Shown here: positions 19,489 to 27,563 of the stretch, one piece after another
Layout: every line of letters begins with the position of its first letter
Numbering within the stretch: the first letter of the stretch is position 1
Source of the DNA: Planctomycetota bacterium
Lineage (GTDB): Bacteria > Planctomycetota > UBA1135 > UBA2386
Direction of reading: 5' to 3'
DNA length: 64,000 nucleotides
Assembly: GCA_016794565.1 (NCBI GenBank)
Contig: JAEUHQ010000097.1
Span: 17,590 to 81,589, forward strand
Translations under genes and position numbers: made by a program
Notes under the pieces: model-generated
The model's input: the letters and a program-made list of their open reading frames with translations, nothing else
Databases searched by the model: none
Told to the model about the DNA's origin: nothing

Positions 19489-20800
19489 AACGCATGTACT
19501 CGCGGAAGAAGCGCAGCACGACCTCACCCGTCGGACCGTTGCGCTGTTTGGCGATGATGATCTGGGCCAGACCGGCGTTCTGTTCCGTCGGTTTGTAGTA
19601 CTCGTCGCGGTGCAGCAGGATGATGACGTCGGCATCCTGCTCGATGGCGCCCGACTCGCGAAGGTCGCTCATCCGGGGGCGGTGATCATCACGGTTCTCG
19701 ACGTCGCGATTCAACTGCGACAACGCGATGACGGGAATCGACAGCTCGCGCGCGATGCTCTTCAGGCCGCGCGAGATCGCCGAGATCTCCTGCTGGCGAC
19801 TTTCCATCCGCCCGCCGGCCGACATCAGCTGCAGGTAGTCGACGACGGCCATCTGGATGCCGTGCTTCTGCTTCAGCCGGCGGCACTTCGCGCGAAGCTG
19901 CGTGATCGAGATGCCGGGTGTGTCGTCGACGAAGATCGGGGTCTCGTAGAGCCGCGCCGCCTCGTCCTGCAGCCGTTTGTACTGCTGGTCGGTGATGCGG
20001 CCCTTGCGCATCGCCTGACCGTCGATCTGCGCGCGGCAGCAGAGCATGTTCTGGATGATCTGCTGGTTCGACATCTCGAGCGAGAAGAACGCGACCGACG
20101 CGCCATGGCTCGCGGACCGCTCTGTCAGATTGAGCGCGAAACTCGTCTTTCCCATCGACGGACGCGCCGCGACGATGATCAGTTCGCCGGGCTGCAGCCC
20201 GCCCGTCATGTCGTCGAAGTCGTAGTAGTCGGTCCCGACGCCGGTGAGGCGGCCATCGCGCTCGCGCAGCCTGTCGATGCGCTCGAACGTCGACTGCAGA
20301 ACGGAGCTGATGCTCACGGCATCGCCCGACTTGTCCATTCGGGAGATCTCGAAGATCTGCCGCTCCGCTTCGTCGAGCAGGTCCTTCGCGTCGAGTTCGT
20401 TGTCGTAGGCACGACGCGCGACGTCGAGACAGGTCTCCAGGAGACGCCGCTGCACGGCCTTCTCCCGGACGATCTCCGCGTGGTGCACGACACCCGCCGC
20501 GGTGACCACGCACTCCATCAGGTCCAGCAACTGCGCGTGCCCGCCGGCGTCGTCGAGGCGCCCGATGCGCGAGAGCTCTTCGCCGACCACGATCGGGTCG
20601 GTCGCGTGACGTCCGTTGAACGACGCGACGATCGTCTCGAAGATCACCTGGTGGCGCGGCAAGTAGAAATCCTCGGGCTTGAGGAACGCCACGTCGGCGA
20701 CGGCATCGGAATGCAGGAGCAACGCGCCGAGCACGGAGCGCTCCGCTTCCAGGTTCTGGGGCACACCACGCCCTTCGAAGGTCTGCTTGAAGTCCACCAT
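19451..20800 (-). CDS. dnaB: Replicative DNA helicase DnaB
   Basis: 449 aa. The N-terminal domain starts with VPQNLEAERSVLGALLL. The C-terminal RecA-like motor has Walker A ARPSMGKTSFALN near residue 210, the DnaB motif FFSLEMSNQQI, Walker B MAVVDYLQLM, and the DLRESGAIEQDADVI motif. Hexameric 5'-3' helicase at the replication fork. No intein is visible. It lies upstream of bamA on the same strand with overlapping ends, an unusual coupling of replication and envelope genes. Confidence 0.98.
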   Translation of the reverse strand: MVDFKQTFEGRGVPQNLEAERSVLGALLLHSDAVADVAFLKPEDFYLPRHQVIFETIVASFNGRHATDPIVVGEELSRIGRLDDAGGHAQLLDLMECVVTAAGVVHHAEIVREKAVQRRLLETCLDVARRAYDNELDAKDLLDEAERQIFEISRMDKSGDAVSISSVLQSTFERIDRLRERDGRLTGVGTDYYDFDDMTGGLQPGELIIVAARPSMGKTSFALNLTERSASHGASVAFFSLEMSNQQIIQNMLCCRAQIDGQAMRKGRITDQQYKRLQDEAARLYETPIFVDDTPGISITQLRAKCRRLKQKHGIQMAVVDYLQLMSAGGRMESRQQEISAISRGLKSIARELSIPVIALSQLNRDVENRDDHRPRMSDLRESGAIEQDADVIILLHRDEYYKPTEQNAGLAQIIIAKQRNGPTGEVVLRFFREYMRFENYTRRAEPMQ

Positions 20801-20934
20801 CGCGCTACAGGGCGCCCCTCCTTAGCGAGGCGATCGACCGACGCAAGGACACGCTCCGTGGATGGCGTGTGGGAAACGGTGGACGAACTGGGGACGCCGG
20901 TCCGCGATGCCCGCATCGGCGGGCGACGCACGCA

Positions 20935-22224
20935 TCACGCGAGAACACGACCCTGCGTCGCGTCGCCTTCGAGTTCGACGACGCCGCGCGCCGCCAGCTG
21001 CGTGAGCAGATCGATCGCCTGCGCGTAGTCGATGCGCAAACGCCGCTGCAAGAGCGAAGCACTCACGCGGCGCGTGCCTTCGAGCAGGTCCATCGCTTCG
21101 GCGATCAGACCCTCGTCGACTCCGCCATCGAAGAGCCCTTGCTGGCGCACGGCGGGCGACTCGTTCGTCGGAGGCAAAGCGGATTCCTGCGCGCCACGAA
21201 CCGGAACATGCGGCTCCGGCCGCGGGATGTCGACGATCGGCTCGGCTGTGGCCGCCGGCTCCGCCTCGTCGATGGCCGAAGCGAAGTCGAGCTCGAGGGA
21301 GGGCGTCGCTCGCGCGGTCGCCGCATCGGCGGGTTCGAGAGCCTCGTCGACGTCCGCGGGTTCGACCGGCACGCCGTGCACGGACTCTTCCAACGAACGC
21401 ATCGCGACGTCGCGCTCCGCTGCGACAGCCTCGTCGGCGAGCGGTTCGCCCGCCATCGACGCCGCGGGCTCCCACCAGGGCTCGGGTTCGTCGCGATGCG
21501 CGGCGGGCTCTTCGTCGCCGTTCGAGGGCGCCGCGCCGACGTCGCCCGTCCCGTCGAACAGGGGCGCATTCGAGTCTTGCACCGGAGCGAACGGCTCCGG
21601 CACCGCTTCGGTGCGGGGCGTGGGCATCAGCGCCCCGAGCCCGCGAAGATGGTCGGTGACCGCGGTCTCGACGCCGCCTTCGGGGATCGGACCCGCACGG
21701 CGCAGGCGCTCGAAGCTGTCGCTGAAGAAGAAGTCCGTCGCGAGCAGCAGCGCCGCGAACGTCATCGCCCACACGAGCACGATGCTCGGCAGGTAGCCGA
21801 CCGCGGACACGAGCGCGCCGGCGAGCCAGGCGCCGAGCTGCCCCTTGTTGGGCGCCGGCGTCACCCCGCCATCGCCGAGGTTGAGCAGGACACCGAGCAT
21901 CACCGCCAGCAACGCGATGCGGCCGAGGCGCACGAGGGGCCGCTCGATCGAGCCCACCACGAACCAGATCGTGCTCCACGTGACGACGAGCAGGAAGAAG
22001 ATCACCGCCGGCGCGAGCCCGAGGGCGCGGTAGAGACCGGCGATCAACACCTGCAGCGGAGCCGTCGGATGCACCACCGCGTAGTTCAGGTGGTAGTAGA
22101 CGAGCGCGGAGATGCTGAAGACGGAGACCCCGATCGGCAGCAGGGGCCACAGCCATTCCGCCGCCGTGCGGGGCGAACCTTCCGAAACGGCGATGCCTCG
22201 CCCTGCTGTGTCCAGCGTGCTCAC
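20935..22224 (-). CDS. FtsK-like protein without the motor: four-helix membrane domain plus C-terminal winged helix
   Basis: 429 aa from GTG 22224, which has a strong ribosome binding site (GGGAGGGG about 8 nt upstream). Residues of about 25-190 contain four membrane segments (WLWPLLPIGVSVFSISALV; LAPAVIFFLLVVTWSTIWFV; IALLAVMLGVLLNLG; LPSIVLVWAMTFAALLLA), as in the FtsK N-terminus. A long acidic, Pro/Glu-rich linker follows. Residues of about 370-429 (LIAEAMDLLEGTRRVSASLL...) match the FtsK gamma winged helix. No Walker A or B motif is present. It sits immediately downstream of a full ftsK. Function unknown; it may be a partner or regulator of FtsK. Confidence 0.8.
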   Translation of the reverse strand: MSTLDTAGRGIAVSEGSPRTAAEWLWPLLPIGVSVFSISALVYYHLNYAVVHPTAPLQVLIAGLYRALGLAPAVIFFLLVVTWSTIWFVVGSIERPLVRLGRIALLAVMLGVLLNLGDGGVTPAPNKGQLGAWLAGALVSAVGYLPSIVLVWAMTFAALLLATDFFFSDSFERLRRAGPIPEGGVETAVTDHLRGLGALMPTPRTEAVPEPFAPVQDSNAPLFDGTGDVGAAPSNGDEEPAAHRDEPEPWWEPAASMAGEPLADEAVAAERDVAMRSLEESVHGVPVEPADVDEALEPADAATARATPSLELDFASAIDEAEPAATAEPIVDIPRPEPHVPVRGAQESALPPTNESPAVRQQGLFDGGVDEGLIAEAMDLLEGTRRVSASLLQRRLRIDYAQAIDLLTQLAARGVVELEGDATQGRVLA

Positions 22225-22241
22225 GGTTGCTGCCCCTCCCG
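22212..22241 (-). promoter_or_regulatory. Strong Shine-Dalgarno site deciding the GTG start of the motorless FtsK-like gene
   Basis: On the minus strand a GGGAGGGGC run lies just upstream of GTG 22224. Most genes in this window lack such a clear site, so it supports this start over the in-frame ATG 57 nt further upstream. Confidence 0.6.
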
Positions 22242-22331
22242 GGCGTTGTCGATGTCCTCCGGCGCGACCGGACGACGCCAAGCGAATCTACCGCTCGACG
22301 CGACGAGCCACAAGCGATGGGGAACGACGCC

Positions 22332-25160
22332 TCACGCGTTGGCCTCGGATTCCGCGCCGTCGCCGCCGTCGCTTCGCGACGCTTCGGCATCCGCAACCGC
22401 GGGCTCGGGCGCGACGGGCCGGTCACGCGCATCCTCGGGCAGCGCGCCGCTGCCCGCGCCTTCGTCGCCCGCACCTTCGTCGCCTGTCGTGTTCTCCGCG
22501 TCGCTCTCTGCCTCGCCCTCCGCGTCGGCGAGTGCGGCTTCCATCTGCTCTTCGCGCGCCTGCCACTCCTCGAGCGTCATCAGCACGTCGCGCGACTTGC
22601 TGCCGACGAACGGACCGACGAGGCCGTCCTCCTCCATCAGCTCGAGCAGACGCGTCGCCCGCGTGTAGCCGACCGCGAGCGCCCGCTGCAGCAGCGTCGC
22701 CGAACCGCGCTGCTGGCCGAGGACGATCTCGACCGCCTCGCGGTAGCGCTCGTCGCGATCCGCGATCGACGGCCTCGAACTGCTCTGCGTCTGCACGAGG
22801 GCGGGGTTGAAGTCCGGCTCCTGGCCGTGCTCCTCCAGGAAGCGCACGACGGCGTGCATCTCGTCGTCGGCGACGAACGTGCCCTGCGCGCGCAGCAGCG
22901 CGCCGCCGCCCGGTGGCATGTAGAGCATGTCACCGAAGCCGAGCAGCTTCTCGGCGCCATTCGCGTCGAGGATGACGCGCGAGTCGATGCGGCGGTTCAC
23001 CTTGAACGCGATCTGGCAAGGCAGGTTGGCCTTGATGATGCCCGTGATCACCTCGCTGCTCGGGCGCTGCGTCGCCAGGATGACGTGCATGCCGACCGCG
23101 CGCGACTTCTGCGCGAGCCGCTGGATCAGCTCCTCGACCTCGTTCTGCGCGACGTTCATCAAGTCGGCGAACTCGTCGATCACGATGACGATGTACGGCA
23201 GATGCACGCGCTCCGGGTCCGGCTCGCGGTTCAAGCGCTTCTGCAGCTCCTGCTGCCCGAGGCGGTTGTAGTTGCGGATGTGGTTCACGCCCGCCGCGGA
23301 CAGCAGCGCGTAGCGGTTCTCCATCTCGTCGACCGCCCACTGAAGGACGCCCGGCGCCTTCTTCATGTTCGTGACGACGTCGCAGCAGAGATGCGGCACG
23401 CGCTTGTACGCCTGCAGTTCGACCATCTTCGGGTCGACGAGGATCAACTTCACCTGGCTCGGCGTGCGCGTCATCAACACGGAGAGCAGGATCGTGTTGA
23501 TGCACACCGACTTGCCGGAGCCCGTCGTGCCGGCGATCAGGAGGTGCGGCATGCGCGCGAGGTCCTCCACGATCGAATTGCCCGCGACGTCCTTGCCGAG
23601 GTAGAGCGGGATCGCGAGCGACTCGGAGCGACCGAACTGCTCGAGCAGGTCGCGCATGAACACCTTCTGCCGCTCGGCATTCGGCACTTCGACGCCGATC
23701 GTGTCCTTGCCGGGGATCGGCGCCACGACGCGCACGGACACCGCCTTCAGCGCCGCCGCGAGGTCCGACTCGAAGCCCGCGACCTTGTTGACGCGGATGC
23801 TCTCCGCGAGGCGCAACTCGTACTGCGTGACCGCCGGACCGACCGACGCGGCGACGATCTCGGCCTGGATGCCGAAGTGCGCGAGCTTCTGCACGATTGC
23901 CTGCCCGCCGCGCGAGAGGACCTCCGACGTGGCGCTGAGATCGTTCGTCGCCGCCTCCTGGAAGAGTTCGATCGGCGGGAACGGATAGGCCTCGTCGAAC
24001 GGCAGGTTGTTCTGGCCGGAAGCCTTCTTCTTGGGCTTCGGCTTCGGCGGCTGCTTCGGCCGCGCGATCACCACGGGAACCGGTACGGCGGGAGCCGGCG
24101 CGGGCGCCTCGACTTCCGGGTCGTCGCGCTCGTCGTCGAACGGCGTGTCCTTGTCGCCGTCGGCGCTGCCGACCTGGCCCGCAGCCTTCTTCTTCCCGAC
24201 CGGCTCGTCGTCGCCGATGCCGCGCGATCCTGCGGCCTCGTCGTCTGCATCGACCGCGCCGGTGTCCCCGTCCTGCGCCGCCGCGGCCTTCGCCTTGCGC
24301 CCGCGCCGCCGACCCGCCGCTTCCGACCTCTCCTCCTCGTCCGTGTCCGTGTCCGCGATCCCGCCCGCGGCCCCCTTGGCCGCGTCGGCGTCCACGACCG
24401 GCGCTTCGGTGCGTTCGGGTTCGGTCGCGACCGTCGGACGACGGCGGCGGCGCGGTTCGCGCACACCGTCGTCCTCCGCCGCGCCTTCGTCGTCGAGCGA
24501 CACACCGGCGGTCGCGGGACGGGGCCACAGGCGGCGGCGCATCGCATCGACCGCGCCGAACATGCGCAGCAGCATCTGCGAGAACATCCACTCGGTGGCG
24601 ATCAGCAGCGAAACGAGCGCGCCGAAACCGACGAACAGCAGGCGACCCGTTCCGCCGAACGCCGCCTCGAGGCGCGGCGACACGAACGCGCCGAAACGCC
24701 CGCCGGCGCCGTACGGGGTGGTGTTGCCGAAGCCGGCCGCACCGTCCGAGCCGGCGAACAGGATCGCGCACATCGCGGCGAACACGACGACCCCGAGAGC
24801 TTTCAGCACGACGCGCTCCGTGCGTCTGCCGAGGAACAACTGCACGGCGGCGAGGAGCAGCAGGACGAACGGCAGCCACCCGGCGTAGCCGAGGGAACAC
24901 GTGAAGCCGAACGCGAGGTAGTAGCCGACCGAGCCGCCGTAGTTGACGCCGTCCGTCGGCACAGGACCGTCGAGACTCGCGAGGCGGAACGTCGCGAGTG
25001 ACAACATCGCGAACAGCGAGAAACCGCACAGCGCGAGCGCCAGGACTTCCCGCGCACGCTGGGACAGCCCCGGCCGCGGCGCGTCTTCGAGGGGAACGAA
25101 GCGCGTGCCGCGCTTCTTCGTAGCCGCTTCGGACTCCTTGCCGGTGTCGCCCTTGCTCAC
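22332..25160 (-). CDS. ftsK: DNA translocase FtsK
   Basis: 942 aa. Four N-terminal membrane helices (about 40-190), a long charged linker rich in Asp/Glu/Arg, then the motor: Walker A LLIAGTTGSGKSVCIN near residue 545 and Walker B IVIVIDEFADLM near 658. The gamma winged helix lies at about 803-857 (YREAVEIVLGQQRGSATLLQ...). Beyond it is an unusual acidic tail of about 80 residues rich in Glu/Asp/Ala. Pumps DNA at the division septum and activates dimer resolution. The GTG start overlaps the coaB stop by 4 nt (GTGA). The upstream Met codon in frame was rejected because it lies inside coaB. Confidence 0.96.
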   Translation of the reverse strand: MSKGDTGKESEAATKKRGTRFVPLEDAPRPGLSQRAREVLALALCGFSLFAMLSLATFRLASLDGPVPTDGVNYGGSVGYYLAFGFTCSLGYAGWLPFVLLLLAAVQLFLGRRTERVVLKALGVVVFAAMCAILFAGSDGAAGFGNTTPYGAGGRFGAFVSPRLEAAFGGTGRLLFVGFGALVSLLIATEWMFSQMLLRMFGAVDAMRRRLWPRPATAGVSLDDEGAAEDDGVREPRRRRRPTVATEPERTEAPVVDADAAKGAAGGIADTDTDEEERSEAAGRRRGRKAKAAAAQDGDTGAVDADDEAAGSRGIGDDEPVGKKKAAGQVGSADGDKDTPFDDERDDPEVEAPAPAPAVPVPVVIARPKQPPKPKPKKKASGQNNLPFDEAYPFPPIELFQEAATNDLSATSEVLSRGGQAIVQKLAHFGIQAEIVAASVGPAVTQYELRLAESIRVNKVAGFESDLAAALKAVSVRVVAPIPGKDTIGVEVPNAERQKVFMRDLLEQFGRSESLAIPLYLGKDVAGNSIVEDLARMPHLLIAGTTGSGKSVCINTILLSVLMTRTPSQVKLILVDPKMVELQAYKRVPHLCCDVVTNMKKAPGVLQWAVDEMENRYALLSAAGVNHIRNYNRLGQQELQKRLNREPDPERVHLPYIVIVIDEFADLMNVAQNEVEELIQRLAQKSRAVGMHVILATQRPSSEVITGIIKANLPCQIAFKVNRRIDSRVILDANGAEKLLGFGDMLYMPPGGGALLRAQGTFVADDEMHAVVRFLEEHGQEPDFNPALVQTQSSSRPSIADRDERYREAVEIVLGQQRGSATLLQRALAVGYTRATRLLELMEEDGLVGPFVGSKSRDVLMTLEEWQAREEQMEAALADAEGEAESDAENTTGDEGAGDEGAGSGALPEDARDRPVAPEPAVADAEASRSDGGDGAESEANA

Positions 25161-25810
25161 GAGGTCCGTCCCTTGTTCCAGAGTTCCGTCGCCAGCGCGA
25201 CGACACGCGCCGCCGCCTGTTCCTTGCCCAGTCTCGGCAACGCTTCGTCCGGCCCGTCGCGGGTACACAGGACGAACTCGCCGTCGCCGCTGCCGATCGT
25301 GTCGTGCAAGTTCACGACGACCGCATCGAGGTCCTTCTTGCGGAGCTTCTCGCGACCGCGCGCGATCGCCCGCGGCATGCCCGCCGACGTCGACTCCAAC
25401 GCGAATCCGACGACGACCCGACGCCCCTTCTTCGCGGCGAGACCGGCGACGATGTCCGGATTCGGCACCAGAACGAGCGTGGTCGGGCCCGGCGCGCGTG
25501 GCGGCTTGCCGGCGGCTCGTTCCGCGGGGCGCCAGTCCGACACGGCCGCTGCAGCGATCGCGATGTCAGCGTTCTCGAACACCGACTCGGCAGCGGCCTG
25601 CATCTGCAGCGCCGACACCACCGGCATCACCGACGCTCCGACGGGCGGCTCGACCTCGACCGGCCCCACGACCAGCGTCACTGCGTGACCGGCGTCCAAG
25701 GCCGCGCGAGCGAGCGCGCACCCCATCCGCCCCGAGCTCGCGTTGCTCAGGAAACGAACGTCGTCGAGGTACTCCCGCGTCGGTCCGGCCGTGATCAAGA
25801 TGGAGGCCAT
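25157..25810 (-). CDS. coaB: Phosphopantothenate-cysteine ligase, standalone CoaB domain
   Basis: 217 aa, only the CoaB half of the usual CoaBC fusion. Visible features are ILITAGPTREYLDDVRFLSN with the conserved ASSGRMG, AAAVSDWRP, the NPDI motif, VVGFALES near residue 135 and KKDLDAVVVN. Joins 4'-phosphopantothenate and cysteine in CoA synthesis. The CoaC decarboxylase domain must be encoded elsewhere. Coupled to ftsK by a 4-nt overlap; divergent from the exporter operon across about 137 bp. Confidence 0.93.
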   Translation of the reverse strand: MASILITAGPTREYLDDVRFLSNASSGRMGCALARAALDAGHAVTLVVGPVEVEPPVGASVMPVVSALQMQAAAESVFENADIAIAAAAVSDWRPAERAAGKPPRAPGPTTLVLVPNPDIVAGLAAKKGRRVVVGFALESTSAGMPRAIARGREKLRKKDLDAVVVNLHDTIGSGDGEFVLCTRDGPDEALPRLGKEQAAARVVALATELWNKGRTS

Positions 25811-25947
25811 GCCCTCGACACGGAGTCGAACTTGGAACCAGTATCCGCCACGCGTCCTATCGTAGTAACGATCTGTCGCCGAGGGAGAAAAAACACTTCG
25901 CAGCCTCTACGAAAGCGCCGTTGGATTCGCCCGTGCATGTTCGTCCC

Positions 25948-27558
25948 GTGAACCTTCTCCGCCGCGCCGCGATCGTGTCACCGATGCTGGTCGCGGCATG
26001 CTGGTCGCCGACGGCGAATCGCGACTCGGCGGACGCGCAGGTCTACTCGATCCTCGCGAAAACGGCGCAGACAGTCACGGGCGAGGCGCGCCCGTTCGCG
26101 GTCGAACGACCCACCGACACGCTGCGGCGGCGGCTCGCCGACAAACCGGGCCCGTCGCGCCTGACGCTGACGCAGGCGCTCGACGTCGCGGCGGAGAACA
26201 GCCGCGAGTTCCAGCGACAGAAGGAACAGCTCTACCTCGCGGCACTGAACCTGACCCGCAGCCAACACGACTTCGTGTTCCGGTTCGGCGGCGGCGGCAA
26301 CGCGGAAGTCGCGGGGCAGAGCGACGAGACGGCGGATGCGGCGATCGGCGACGACCTGTCGGCATCCGCGACGAGCGTGACCGGCACGCGCCTCGTCGCG
26401 AGCTTCGCGAACACCTTCCTGCGGTCGGTCATCCACGGCGGCAGCTTCGACGGCAGCTCGATCCTGAACCTCACGCTGACGCAGCCCCTGCTGCGCGGCG
26501 CCGGCCGGCGGATCGTGCGCGAGCCGCTGACCCAGGCGGAGCGCGATGTCGTCTACGCAATGCGCGACTTCGAGCGCTTCCGCGCCGACTTCGCGACGAG
26601 CGTGGTCGGCGACTACTGGAACGTCGTGGCCCAGGTGGCCGACCTCGCCAACGTGGAAGCGAACTACCAGAGCCTCGCCCAGTCGCGGGAACAGATCGAA
26701 GAGCTGTACCGCGCCGGACGACGCACGATCACCGACCTCGGCCGCGCGAAGCAGAGCGAGTACTCCGCCGACGCCCAGCGTGTCGCGGCGAAGAACCGAC
26801 TGCAGACCTCGCTCGATCGTTTCAAACTCACGCTCGGCCTGCCGGTCACGGCCGAACTCGATCTCGACTCGGCCGAGCTCGACCAGGTGAAGGCGAGGGG
26901 CGTCGAAGCGGTCCAGATCGACGAGCGCGCGGCCGTCGACCTCGCCCTGGAGCGGCGGTTCGACCACCGCACCGCGGTCGACGAAGTCGAGGACGCGGGC
27001 CGGCGCATTCTCGTCGCCGAGGACGCACTGACGATGGCGCTCGACTTCTCCGTGGCGCTCAACGTGCCTTCGGAGTCGGGCAAGGGCCTCAATCTCGACT
27101 GGTCGCGCGTCAACTGGGCGGCCGGCTTCGAGCTGGACCTCGCTCTCGACAAGCTCGCCGAACGGAACGCCTACCGCAGCTCGCTGATCGCCTTCGACGC
27201 GGCGATCCGGGCACGCGAGGCGAGCGGCGACCAGATCGCCGCCGACGTCCGCAGCTCGCTGCGCAACATCCGCAGCGCGATGGACACCTACCGCATCCAA
27301 TCCGTCGCGGTCGACCTCGCGACGCAGCGCGTCGAAGCCACGACCGATCTCTACGATGCCGGACGTGTCGAGGCGCTCGAGAAGCTGGACGCCCAGGACG
27401 CGCTCCTGCAGGCTCAGCTCGACCTCACGCGCGCGACGGTGGACTACGCGATCGCCCGCCTCCAGTTGATGAACGACCTCGAGGGCATCCGCCTCGAATC
27501 CCACGGGCTGCGCTTCGACCAGGCGCTGCCGATGCCGCAGCCGAAGACCGCCGAGTGA
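25948..27558 (+). CDS. TolC family outer membrane efflux lipoprotein
   Basis: 536 aa from GTG 25948, chosen because it gives a compact lipoprotein signal (NLLRRAAIVSPMLVAAC, lipobox Cys18). The remainder is alpha-helical with the two TolC-type repeats: LTLTQALDVAAENSREFQRQ, LTLTQPLLRGAGRRIV, and long amphipathic helices (RVEATTDLYDAGRVEALEKL). It should form the trimeric outer-membrane duct of the exporter encoded downstream. Promoter signals probably lie in the 137-bp gap, where a small ATCGT-agta-ACGAT stem is visible near 25860. Confidence 0.9.
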   Translation: MNLLRRAAIVSPMLVAACWSPTANRDSADAQVYSILAKTAQTVTGEARPFAVERPTDTLRRRLADKPGPSRLTLTQALDVAAENSREFQRQKEQLYLAALNLTRSQHDFVFRFGGGGNAEVAGQSDETADAAIGDDLSASATSVTGTRLVASFANTFLRSVIHGGSFDGSSILNLTLTQPLLRGAGRRIVREPLTQAERDVVYAMRDFERFRADFATSVVGDYWNVVAQVADLANVEANYQSLAQSREQIEELYRAGRRTITDLGRAKQSEYSADAQRVAAKNRLQTSLDRFKLTLGLPVTAELDLDSAELDQVKARGVEAVQIDERAAVDLALERRFDHRTAVDEVEDAGRRILVAEDALTMALDFSVALNVPSESGKGLNLDWSRVNWAAGFELDLALDKLAERNAYRSSLIAFDAAIRAREASGDQIAADVRSSLRNIRSAMDTYRIQSVAVDLATQRVEATTDLYDAGRVEALEKLDAQDALLQAQLDLTRATVDYAIARLQLMNDLEGIRLESHGLRFDQALPMPQPKTAE

Positions 27559-27563
27559 ACGTC

